Below are positions 1 through 7,310 of a stretch of DNA of 64,000 bases, piece by piece. The number at the start of each line of letters is the position of its first letter. Position 1 is the stretch's first letter. The notes under the pieces are model-generated. The model was not told the DNA's origin and searched no databases. It saw only the letters and a list, made by a program, of their open reading frames with translations. This stretch comes from Succinivibrio dextrinosolvens (GTDB lineage Bacteria > Pseudomonadota > Gammaproteobacteria > Enterobacterales > Succinivibrionaceae). The DNA lies in the NCBI RefSeq assembly GCF_011065405.1, contig NZ_CP047056.1, forward strand, positions 310,001 through 374,000, given 5' to 3'. The position numbers and the translations under genes were made by a program.

Positions 1-1
1 T

Positions 2-178
2 TACGGGGCAAGCATGGCTTTAAGCAAAGGTGTACCTAGATACATAATCTCTAATGCCGTTGCACATAGTAGCCCAAAGTCCCTTGACTCGTATCTGCAT
101 GCGGATCTTGTGCATCTCAAAGGCTGTGCTCTCAGCATCGAGAATTTTCCTATAATCAGCGAGGTATATCATGGCTGA
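2..178 (+). CDS. Tyrosine recombinase, first of trio (C-terminal end only)
   Basis: An open frame runs in from the left edge and stops with TGA at 176-178. Its 58 visible residues read like the end of a tyrosine recombinase. A region of the form GASMALSKGVPRYIIS is followed by AHSSPKSLDSYLH, matching the usual G-H-S-S ... Y arrangement, with the nucleophilic tyrosine in SYLH. The stop overlaps the start of the next recombinase within ATGGCTGA, which suggests coupled translation. I place it as the first (RitA-like) recombinase of a RIT element. The assignment rests on a short fragment plus its context. Confidence 0.7.
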   Translation, partial: YGASMALSKGVPRYIISNAVAHSSPKSLDSYLHADLVHLKGCALSIENFPIISEVYHG

Positions 179-1151
179 TTTTATTTCCAAGCTGGCGCCT
201 TTGTTTAAAGAGTTCATCAAATTTCGCACTGCATGCAAGTGCTGGAATAGGCACTATGAGTTAATGTTGTGTAGTTTTGACCGTTACTGTATGCAACATT
301 TCCCTAATCATGATTCTCTTACTCAGAGCATGGTGAATGGGTGGTGTGCCCAACGTTCTAGTGAATCACCACAATCAACAAATAGTAGAAATGAAACAAT
401 AGTCGCACTAATTTCCTATCTCAGAGCACATCAACTCACTGAAGTTGACTCACCCACAAGACTTGCATACAAACAGCATCTTCGCCTGCCACATCCTCTT
501 ACCGATGACATGCTCCGTCGATTTTTCCATGAATGTGACAGACTATATTCTGATTGTTCTCTAATACGAGGCTGTGTCAAAAAATTTGCTCTTGCCGCCC
601 AGCTGACTTGTCCAGTGCTGTTCAGATTTCTCTACAGCACGGGTATGAGACCTGGAGCTACTCTCAAACTCAAGCGAACCAATGTCGATCTGAAAACAGG
701 TGTGGTTGAGATTCAAGAGGATAAGGGGATGAATCAGTACCGTATTGTGCTACATGATTCTACTCTTAAAATCATGAGAGCATACGACAAACAAGTTGAA
801 CTTCGCCTGCAATCAGGACGAGAGTATTTCTTTTATTCTGCAAAGGGCAATCATCTAAGTACACCTTGGCTGAACTCTTATTTTCGTAGGCTTTGGGATA
901 AGGCCAATCCAGAGAATCATGAGGTGGTTCCAATGGATTTTAGGCACAACTATGCGACAGCAAATATAAACGCCTGGATTGGAAATTACGATGCCCTTAC
1001 CAATATGACTTATTTGAGCAAAAGTATGGGGCATTCCTGCATGCAGGTTACTCTAGACCACTACTACGATTTAAGCCCTCAACTGGCCCGACTAATAGAA
1101 AAGAAATGCGGTGCCGCTTTTGATGTTATCGTCCCAGAGGTACAGCCATGA
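171..1151 (+). CDS. Tyrosine recombinase/integrase, second of trio
   Basis: A 326-residue phage-integrase-family recombinase that should cut and rejoin DNA through a covalent tyrosine intermediate. The first catalytic arginine is in STGMRPGATL (about residue 162). The second box is MDFRHNYAT (about residue 256), where the usual leading histidine is replaced by aspartate or methionine. The third is SMGHSCMQVTLDHYYDL, with a candidate nucleophile tyrosine. The ATG at 171 overlaps the previous stop by 8 bases and the stop overlaps the next ATG (ATGA), so the three genes are probably translated together. It corresponds to the middle recombinase (RitB-like). The family is clear; the specific RIT role is inferred from order. 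Confidence 0.85.
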   Translation: MADFISKLAPLFKEFIKFRTACKCWNRHYELMLCSFDRYCMQHFPNHDSLTQSMVNGWCAQRSSESPQSTNSRNETIVALISYLRAHQLTEVDSPTRLAYKQHLRLPHPLTDDMLRRFFHECDRLYSDCSLIRGCVKKFALAAQLTCPVLFRFLYSTGMRPGATLKLKRTNVDLKTGVVEIQEDKGMNQYRIVLHDSTLKIMRAYDKQVELRLQSGREYFFYSAKGNHLSTPWLNSYFRRLWDKANPENHEVVPMDFRHNYATANINAWIGNYDALTNMTYLSKSMGHSCMQVTLDHYYDLSPQLARLIEKKCGAAFDVIVPEVQP

Positions 1152-2188
1152 AAGAGTCAAATCGAATTTTAAATCTGGTCGCAGAATTTCTCGACTGCTA
1201 TGCTCCTATGTATATCACTTCCAGCAGAGGAACTATCAAAAATTATCGAGACTCCCTGTCGGTATACTTTGATTGGCTTGAGACTGAAAAGGGAGTTACT
1301 TGCACCTCCATCTCGGCTGCTTCTTTTGGAGTTGACAACCTAAGGGAATGGGTTAAATGGCTTGCCGATGTAAAGGGAAACGCTATCTGCTCAGTCAACA
1401 ATCGACTCTCACAGCTAAGCATATTTCTCAAGTTTCTTGGTAACAAAGAGCCAGGATGGAAACATCTTTACGCTGAGGCAAAAGATATGGACCGCAAAAA
1501 GTCCCCTAAAAAACACGTCACTGGGATGAGTGAATCAGCCGTTACAGCCATTTTCAATCAAACAGACCAAAGCACAGCAACTGGTCGCAGGGATTTGACC
1601 ATGATGGTTCTGCAGTATGGTACTGCCACAAGAGCTGCTGCTATTCTCAATCTAAAGATAAAAAATGTACATCTGGATGACGTGTCGGATCCATATATTC
1701 AAATCATAAACAAAGGAGGCGAGCCACGCATATGCTTCCTTCCACAAAAAGCTGCAGCACATCTGCGCAAGTATATCTCAGAATTCCACGGTGTGACGCC
1801 TCAACCTGACTCATTTGTGTTCTACTCGCCTTTGGAGGCTCCTGGAGTCAGACCACTTAGTCATGATGCCTACGACAAACGTATCAAGAAGTATGGTCTT
1901 ATGGCGGCCAGACAATGCAGCGAAGTTCCAAATAAACCACACAGTCATCAATTCAGACATGCCAGAGCCACACACCTAATTGAGCATGATGTAAATATCT
2001 TAGAGGTAAGCAAAATCCTACATCACGCCCAACTGGAGACCACCATGAAATATCTGGATATCACAGTAGATGAGAAGGCAACTCAGATGGAAAAGGTGAA
2101 TGGCATGGACGATCCTAAACTACCACGAAAATGGCGTAATAAAGACGGATCTCTAAAGGACGTGCTTAAGCGAACAAAAGTGAGGTAG
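1148..2188 (+). CDS. Tyrosine recombinase/integrase, third of trio
   Basis: A 346-residue tyrosine recombinase. The N-terminal 100 residues look like a SAM-like core-binding domain (ITSSRGTIKNYRDSL). The catalytic half has arginine in YGTATRAAAIL (about residue 161), the H-x-x-R box HSHQFRHARATHLI (about residue 266), and HHAQLETTMKYLDI with the nucleophilic tyrosine. All key residues are present, so the enzyme is probably active. It starts at the ATG of an ATGA overlap with the preceding recombinase. It is the last (RitC-like) gene. Palindromic sequence that is probably part of the element end follows it. Confidence 0.87.
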   Translation: MKESNRILNLVAEFLDCYAPMYITSSRGTIKNYRDSLSVYFDWLETEKGVTCTSISAASFGVDNLREWVKWLADVKGNAICSVNNRLSQLSIFLKFLGNKEPGWKHLYAEAKDMDRKKSPKKHVTGMSESAVTAIFNQTDQSTATGRRDLTMMVLQYGTATRAAAILNLKIKNVHLDDVSDPYIQIINKGGEPRICFLPQKAAAHLRKYISEFHGVTPQPDSFVFYSPLEAPGVRPLSHDAYDKRIKKYGLMAARQCSEVPNKPHSHQFRHARATHLIEHDVNILEVSKILHHAQLETTMKYLDITVDEKATQMEKVNGMDDPKLPRKWRNKDGSLKDVLKRTKVR

Positions 2189-2197
2189 TGTTACCTA

Positions 2198-2317
2198 AAT
2201 AATTCCCGATCTAATGAGAGACTTATGGCTTGAAAAATCAAGAAATTAACAAAAAAGTCGGGAATTATTTTCAAGCGGGAATTCTGATCAATTTCCGACC
2301 TCGGAAATTAATCAGAT
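2198..2317. repeat. Palindromic end region of the RIT element
   Basis: A perfect 12-bp inverted repeat, AATAATTCCCGA at 2198-2209 and TCGGGAATTATT at 2258-2269, encloses a small CTTGA/TCAAG hairpin (about 2229-2242). Just beyond it, 2285-2316 forms a second imperfect palindrome around TTTCCGA/CGGAAAT. The repeated CCCGA/TCGGG cores in alternating orientation look like recombinase-binding arms, which is an inference. The 12-bp repeat could also act as a transcription terminator for the recombinase operon. Confidence 0.5.
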
Positions 2318-3167
2318 GGAAGTGATCATAAACAACTTTCATATGAGGGCATTTCTCCAGAAATGCCTCCTCAAAATCTGAATTCATATCTGAGGATACT
2401 GCTTCAACCTTGGACATCCATTCAAGACCTACATGCTCAATAAAGTCGTATACAACCTGCTTCTTTTTACCGGTCTGAAGCCATAAAATACAGCCACTTT
2501 CCATATCGAGAATTACAGTGGCATATTTATGTCCATCATGCAGCTTAAACTCATCTATGCCTATAAATCTGGCTTGCTGCTCAGGCTTGATTAAGGTTTT
2601 CTTTCCGTCCTTATCTACTGTTACGTAAAGTCCTTCCAGTCTTGCTTTATCTATATCCTTAACAACGCACTTGTGTAGTCCTGTTATATGGGACACTTCC
2701 TTTAGAGTCATTCCATATGCCAGTAACGCTTCTGTATACAGCCTCAAAGGCTCTGTAATCAGATGCCCTTGAGCTTTAAACGGAATACTGCCAACCTCAC
2801 TGTACTCACAGCCCTGACTGGAACAGCGGAAACGAGGTCTATCAGCTTCTACCAGTGAATATGAATCTCCTAAAGGTATATGCCTTAATGTTGTGGTTAT
2901 ACTTCCATTACGATGCAGCGGTGCCCCACATCGAGGACATACTTTTGGTTCATACTTTTGAGTACAGACTCCATACAACTCATACTCATCATGCCTTCTA
3001 ACTAGTGGCTTTACCTTAGTTCCATCATTTCTGTTGACTCTCTGTAGTCTGCAGTGAGTCTGTTTAAAACAATCTAAACCTGAAGGTAAAGATATAAAGC
3101 CTTCCAAAGGATCAACAGAAATGTAACCATGGTCTTGCTTAAATGAGTCTAGATCTGTAATATTCAT
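2271..3167 (-). pseudogene. ISL3-family transposase, C-terminally truncated
   Basis: The 298 residues match the first two thirds of an ISL3 transposase. There is a zinc-binding CPRCGAPLHRNG segment near residue 77, a helix-turn-helix region (ALLAYGMTLKEVSHITGLH), and the start of the DDE domain with FIGIDEFKLHDGH and VSSDMNSDFEEAFLEKCP. Homology breaks off right after VYDHFHLI, where a normal protein (about 400-450 residues) continues to its catalytic glutamate. The last 10 or so residues are encoded by palindromic sequence at the RIT boundary. It is therefore a dead remnant, probably cut by insertion of the RIT element. Confidence 0.8.
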
Positions 3168-3590
3168 TCTTGGGTCTCGTTTTAATTTTGTTTTTTTTGT
3201 TCACTTAAAATTATAACGTAGACCCTTTTTTTATTTCACGCTCTTATTACCATCCCACACTTTTCTGTACTGACCCATAAAATCTAAAACCATATCAAAA
3301 TCTGGAACGATATTGATCTATTATTGATTTGAAGGTTGTATTCGGGGAGTCTTCTGAATATGTAAAAAGTGGTAAGGCATCACCACGCCCCTTTTTCTTA
3401 TATTTTACATTAAACTCCACCGCGAAAGCCCCTAAGTTTAAAAAGCCACCTAACGGCTAAACCACATACCTTTTGTACCTCACAGCAAGAAAGAGATATC
3501 CACTTTTGAATGGATTTCTATAATTTGCTTTGCCTTATATAGAACCTAAACTTTAATTGTCATTCCCCCAAAAAATACCAGAGGTGCATT
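3168..3590. other. Intergenic: ISL3 outer end and secretion gene upstream region
   Basis: This stretch holds no convincing gene. GGGTCT at 3172-3177 and AGACCC at 3220-3225 are inverted to each other. The outer one, read inwards as GGGTCTACGTTATAAT, could be the surviving terminal repeat of the truncated ISL3 element. A GTGGT/ACCAC hairpin followed by a T-run lies at about 3370-3400. AGAGGTG just before 3591 is a good ribosome binding site for the next gene. Confidence 0.35.
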
Positions 3591-4298
3591 ATGAAAGGAT
3601 TGTGGTGTAGTGTCTGTTCTGCTGTTGTTATTATTTCCCTGAGTAGCTTTGTATTTGCCGATAATACAAACACTGAGGGAGTTTTTAGTGGTCAGAAACA
3701 AATTCAAAAAGTTATTCAGGATGAGGAAGCAAAACTAAAAAAATTTAAAGCGCTTCAGGCTAATTATGAATCCGGTCTTGTTGATGAAGATCAAGTTATA
3801 GATATGCTTGCACAGATACAGGTCGGAAATAATCCTAGCCGGTTAACTTTCTACTTTGAGTATGTAACCCCCAAAACAGTGGGAATATACTCTGAAAATG
3901 CAACTAGTGTAATGGTACCTCAAGGTTATAAATTAGTAAAGGACCCATTAACGACAGAATCATATTACAAATGTATGGCGGATTCACAAAGCAGATATGA
4001 AATGGGACTGTGTTATGACGGTGCTCTTAAAATGGCGGATAAGAAGCTGAATGATGAATTCTCTTATCTTAAAACCACATGTAAAGGTGTGGGCAATAAC
4101 TGTGATAAAGCATTGCTTGAAGCTCAGAGAGCATGGATCAAGTACAGAGAATCAACTTATAAATTTATGGAAACCTATATCGGAATCTATGAGGCTAGTG
4201 CATGGCCACAACGAAGATTCTGGATGGACGAACTAGTTAAGCAGGAATCATTGATTGAAGAAATGGGAGATCTGCTACGGGAGGTTCACAATAAATAG
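3591..4298 (+). CDS. Secreted LprI-like (DUF1311) protein
   Basis: A 235-residue protein with a clear N-terminal signal peptide (charged start, hydrophobic run, cleavage after VFA at about residue 23). The C-terminal half, from about residue 125, matches the LprI/DUF1311 pattern. It has YYKCMADS, a GLCYDGALKMADKKLN segment and LEAQRAWIKYRESTYKF, with several cysteines likely to form disulfides. LprI in mycobacteria inhibits lysozyme. In most proteobacteria the role of the domain is unknown, so lysozyme inhibition is only a suggestion here. The first 100 residues are a charged, possibly helical linker. The gene is solitary, lying between the ISL3 remnant and the hairpin repeats next to the IS66 element. 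Confidence 0.72.
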   Translation: MKGLWCSVCSAVVIISLSSFVFADNTNTEGVFSGQKQIQKVIQDEEAKLKKFKALQANYESGLVDEDQVIDMLAQIQVGNNPSRLTFYFEYVTPKTVGIYSENATSVMVPQGYKLVKDPLTTESYYKCMADSQSRYEMGLCYDGALKMADKKLNDEFSYLKTTCKGVGNNCDKALLEAQRAWIKYRESTYKFMETYIGIYEASAWPQRRFWMDELVKQESLIEEMGDLLREVHNK

Positions 4299-4494
4299 TC
4301 ATATTTTTATAAAAAGTGAAGCTGAATACATAAAAAAATCGCAATCCGTCATATTATCAAGATCCACGCATCTTGAGTGCAGGTCTACTTCAATCTTGAT
4401 TTGCTTTTTTGGGCGACAGTTTTGGAATTGAGTTAGAAAAGATTTCGTCCTATAATAAAAAAAGGCAGAGGATTGGGGAATCCTCCACCTTGCG

Positions 4495-4547
4495 GTGATT
4501 CTAACTTACCATACTGGGCTAGACCATATCAGTATTATTAGAATCAC
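4495..4547. repeat. Nested hairpin repeat, copy 1
   Basis: GTGATTCTAA (4495-4504) is the exact reverse complement of TTAGAATCAC (4538-4547). Inside lies a second perfect pair, ATACTG (4511-4516) and CAGTAT (4530-4535). The outer arm matches the second copy at 4599, while the inner arms differ in sequence. A separate AGGATT-gggg-AATCCT hairpin lies just upstream at 4469-4484. The function is unknown. Confidence 0.6.
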
Positions 4548-4598
4548 AATAATAATTAAGAATTTCATAAGAAATGACCTTAATTAAAATTTAGAAAA

Positions 4599-4653
4599 TT
4601 GATTCTAACAATACCTTAGAGCTATTCACCAGATGGCTCTAAGTTTGTTAGAA
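4599..4653. repeat. Nested hairpin repeat, copy 2
   Basis: TTCTAAC (4603-4609) pairs with GTTAGAA (4647-4653). Inside, CTTAGAGC (4615-4622) pairs perfectly with GCTCTAAG (4636-4643). The outer left arm TGATTCTAAC is shared with copy 1, and the 5-base spacing to the inner arm is the same. Conserved outer arms around variable inner arms suggest a mobile or recombination-related repeat. The IS66 element inserted 37 bases downstream. Confidence 0.6.
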
Positions 4654-4914
4654 CCACCTCTGCAAATTCTCATCTGCATTAAATCTATTTGTAACTACTC
4701 AGAACGGTAGCATAAGCCAAAAATTGTTTTGAGTATTTTGACTGACTTTTACAGTCAGTTTGTTCTTTTAGAATTTACATTGTGAATTGTCTCACATTCC
4801 TAATCAAAATGCTTTTTTCTTTGCATTTACCTGGAATAGCCCATATTGCTCATATAACGCGAATACAGCGATGTTGTTTTGAAGTGCTTTGTTTTGTCAT
4901 TTTGACTGCTAATC

Positions 4915-4948
4915 GATCTGTAGCGATCTGCTCAGATCCTTCTCGATC
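4915..4948. promoter_or_regulatory. Four GATC sites at exact 10-bp spacing in the IS66 leader
   Basis: GATC occurs at 4915, 4925, 4935 and 4945, one helical turn apart, with GTTTTGAAG direct repeats on both sides (4876-4884 and 4949-4957). This lies about 100 bases before the transposase start. If the host has Dam methylase, methylation could tie transposase expression to replication, as known for IS10 and IS50. That is an inference. Confidence 0.45.
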
Positions 4949-5048
4949 GTTTTGAAGCACATAGTGTTCCTCTGATTTCTATGACGAAAAGTGCTGAAAT
5001 TCAGGATGTTATAATTACATCAGTAATAATAACAGTCGGGAATTTGAT

Positions 5049-6608
5049 GTGGATTTAAAAGAACTGAAAAAGCAGGTAGAGCAGATAACAAAGGAGCTTA
5101 AAAGTAAAGCTTCAGGTGACACTGCTGTACTCGTTGATTCTCTTTCATTCCTTTTCAGCATTATGCTTGAAACAAGTGCTGGCATTCTGGTTCAAAATGA
5201 GAAAATAGCAAAGCAGAATGAGCGCTTGACTAATACCATCCTCGATCTGCAGGAAACCATAAAAGACCTGCGCAGACAGTTAAATATGGATTCCCATAAC
5301 AGTTCAAAACCACCATCAAGTGACGGTTATAAGAAGCCAAATAAGGCAAGAAGTCTGAGAAAACCAACAGGCAGAAAGCCAGGCGGGCAGAAAGGACACA
5401 GTGGAGCGAACATGGAGGTACCACATAAGCCTGATGAGGTAAAGAAACATCATCCCAATAAATGTATGACCTGTCCACATTTTGCCTCATGCGTTGCAAA
5501 CGGAAATGTATTTGAGTGCGGGGAAAAGAGATTTATTGTTGAAGCAGTTGTAACCACAAAGGTAATCGAGCATCAGAGCATGAAAGCGGTAGCCTGTCCA
5601 TGTGGCGAAAGCAAATTTAAAGGAGAATTCCCTGAAGAGGTTAAAGCCTATGTTCAGTATGGAGATACCTTTACTGCAATGGCTGGACTTCTAAGCACCT
5701 TTGGTGCAGTAAGTACAGACAGAATTCAGACTATCATTGATGGAATGTTTAGTGTAACTCTGTCAGAGGGCACCATCTGTTCAATGGTAGAAAAATGCGG
5801 ACAAAAGGTAACACCGATAGTAGAGAAAATCAAAGAACTGCTGATTGGCTCTTCTGTTGTTAACTTCGATGAAACCGGTGTCAGAGTCGAAGGCTCTACA
5901 CAGTGGGTACATAACTCATCCAATGCTAAATACACCTATCTTACCGTTAATAAGAAACGAGGACAGGAAGGCATAGAAGATAATGGTGTAATTCAGAATT
6001 TCGGTGGAACTGCAGTCCATGACTGCTGGGGCGCCTACTGGAAATTCAAAGATATTCTCCATGCTGTCTGCTGCGCTCATCTGTTAAGAGAACTTATAGC
6101 CAATATTGAGAATAATCCAAAACATGTATGGGCTGAAAGACTCAAGACTCTTCTTATAACCATGAAAACCGCAAAAGAACAGGCTATAGAAGAAGGTAAA
6201 ACAGAGTTAAGAGAGAATCTAATAAAAGCTCTTGAGCATGAGTATGACGAAATTATGGCTTATGCCAATATGGAATGTCCACCTCCGGATAAGATAGAGC
6301 CTAAAAAACGAGGTAAAAAGAAGAAAGGCAAGGAAAGAGCCTTAATAGACAGACTGATTAAGCTCAAGGATTCGGTGTGCCTGTTTATACATAACTTCCT
6401 GGTTCCGTTTGATAACAATCAGGCGGAGAGAGACTTACGCAATGTAAAGACTAAGGCAAAGGTTTCAGGATGTTTTCGTACAAAGGCTGGAGCTCAGACC
6501 TACCTCAAGATTACATCCTATCTCAGCACCGCCAAGAAGCATGGCATAAATGCATTCGAAGCATTGGCTCTTGCCTTCAAAGGCGAAACTGAGAAAGTTT
6601 TAATTTAA
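5049..6608 (+). CDS. tnpC: IS66-family transposase TnpC
   Basis: A 519-residue transposase. The first 90 residues form a predicted coiled coil, followed by the conserved NSSKPPSSDG and GRKPGGQKGHSG segments of IS66. A cysteine/histidine cluster (CMTCPHFASC, ACPCGES, residues about 138-187) is probably zinc-binding. The DDE residues are visible: D in NFDETGVR (about 275), D in VHDCWGAYW (about 325) and E in NNQAERDLRN (about 460). It uses a GTG start. The frame is open for 50 bases further upstream but contains no better start. It is the only gene of this IS copy and appears intact. Confidence 0.93.
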   Translation: MDLKELKKQVEQITKELKSKASGDTAVLVDSLSFLFSIMLETSAGILVQNEKIAKQNERLTNTILDLQETIKDLRRQLNMDSHNSSKPPSSDGYKKPNKARSLRKPTGRKPGGQKGHSGANMEVPHKPDEVKKHHPNKCMTCPHFASCVANGNVFECGEKRFIVEAVVTTKVIEHQSMKAVACPCGESKFKGEFPEEVKAYVQYGDTFTAMAGLLSTFGAVSTDRIQTIIDGMFSVTLSEGTICSMVEKCGQKVTPIVEKIKELLIGSSVVNFDETGVRVEGSTQWVHNSSNAKYTYLTVNKKRGQEGIEDNGVIQNFGGTAVHDCWGAYWKFKDILHAVCCAHLLRELIANIENNPKHVWAERLKTLLITMKTAKEQAIEEGKTELRENLIKALEHEYDEIMAYANMECPPPDKIEPKKRGKKKKGKERALIDRLIKLKDSVCLFIHNFLVPFDNNQAERDLRNVKTKAKVSGCFRTKAGAQTYLKITSYLSTAKKHGINAFEALALAFKGETEKVLI

Positions 6609-6628
6609 GGGTGGTTCTGAGCAGTTAC

Positions 6629-6922
6629 ATCTATTTTATCATATCCAACATATGTAATGAAGAAATAGCCTTCTATATTTCTATAAAAAACAGTTAGTTA
6701 ATTTCTATACAAATATAGTTATCTGCTCGACAAAATAGAATATTTGATATTTTTCTATTAACGATTTACCTAAGAAATTCCTCATCTTTGACTGTTAATC
6801 TAGGCTCAACTTAAGAATTTCTTTGAAATATCTTAAGAATTTATTAAAAACCTCTGTAAAGCGCATTTATATGCGTATAACTTATTAAATGAGGGCTTTT
6901 CCTCGTTTAGTAGAAAACAAGA
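6629..6922. other. Intergenic: HU-gene leader region
   Basis: No gene is seen. Past the IS66 target duplication the sequence is AT-rich. Just before the broken HU gene are two small hairpins: CGCAT/ATGCG (6862-6875) and AAATGAGG/CCTCGTTT (6887-6908). They look like an ordinary leader kept with the HU fragment. Confidence 0.3.
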
Positions 6923-7051
6923 ATGAATAAAACAGAATTAGTAGATACTGTTGCAAAATCTACCGGTCTAACCAAGTCTGACACCAAGAAAACCATTGAT
7001 GCTGTATTTGAGCAGATTCCAAAGTGCCTTACCTTCAATATTCTCAGGTAA
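6923..7051 (+). pseudogene. Truncated HU DNA-binding protein gene
   Basis: The ATG at 6923 opens a frame whose first 32 residues are a typical HU N-terminus (MNKTELVDTVAKSTGLTKSD, then KKTIDAVFEQI). After residue 32 the match stops and unrelated residues run to a TAA at 7049-7051. The beta-arm and DNA-binding half are gone, so it cannot make functional HU. The break at about 7018 coincides with the end of an antiparallel DUF1016 fragment, marking a recombination junction. An intact HU gene must lie elsewhere; it is also missing from its usual place between lon and ppiD in this window. Confidence 0.8.
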
Positions 7052-7174
7052 ATCTAAAAATTCTAGAATGTAAGGATCTTTGATAAACTCCTTTGTATTA
7101 GATGATGTTGAAGGCACTGATAAAGATTGATTATCTTTATGAGGTTCCTCTCTAATGTCCAAGGGATGTTCCAT
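7019..7174 (-). pseudogene. DUF1016/YhcG-like nuclease fragment
   Basis: On the minus strand, about 50 residues contain FIKDPYILEFLDLPEN, a strongly conserved segment of the DUF1016 (YhcG, PD-(D/E)XK nuclease-fold) family. The rest of that protein, normally about 340 residues, is absent. The frame runs on into the antisense of the HU fragment and stops at 6968. It is a remnant left by rearrangement, with no expected function. Confidence 0.55.
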
Positions 7175-7310
7175 AGAATAATTTAGGCTTATTTGATTGA
7201 TCTATAAAGGAAAAGAAGAGGCATTGTAGTATATTGCCTAACAAAAAATAGAACATTTCTCGCGCACAGAAAGGATCCTAATTAGAAGGAGCCTTGTGAC
7301 AACGCCAGAA

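Larger units (their letters stand above)
1..2310 (+). mobile_element. Recombinase-in-trio (RIT) element, 3' part
   Basis: Three tyrosine recombinase reading frames follow one another on the plus strand and overlap by 8 and 4 bases. This is the hallmark of RIT elements, which carry three different recombinases in a fixed order. The first gene is cut by the window edge, so the 5' end of the element is not visible. The 3' boundary is inferred at about 2270-2316, where palindromic sequence ends and the interrupted ISL3 transposase begins. The exact end is uncertain. Confidence 0.7.
4691..6628 (+). mobile_element. Complete IS66-family (ISBst12-like) insertion sequence
   Basis: The left end GTAACTaCTCAGAAC (4691-4705) and right end, read inwards, GTAACTgCTCAGAAC (6614-6628) are terminal inverted repeats. 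The element is flanked by the identical 8-bp direct repeats ATCTATTT at 4683-4690 and 6629-6636. Eight bases is the duplication length typical of IS66. Only tnpC is present; tnpA and tnpB are absent, as in the single-gene ISBst12 subgroup. Intact ends and a perfect duplication point to a recent, probably active insertion. Confidence 0.92.

Noticed and set aside
4495-4653. Integron attC sites and a gene cassette
   Set aside because: The fold is attC-like but both core boxes miss the consensus, copy 1 lacks the G of the GTT triplet in its right box, and no integron integrase is in the window. Reported only as an unexplained repeat.
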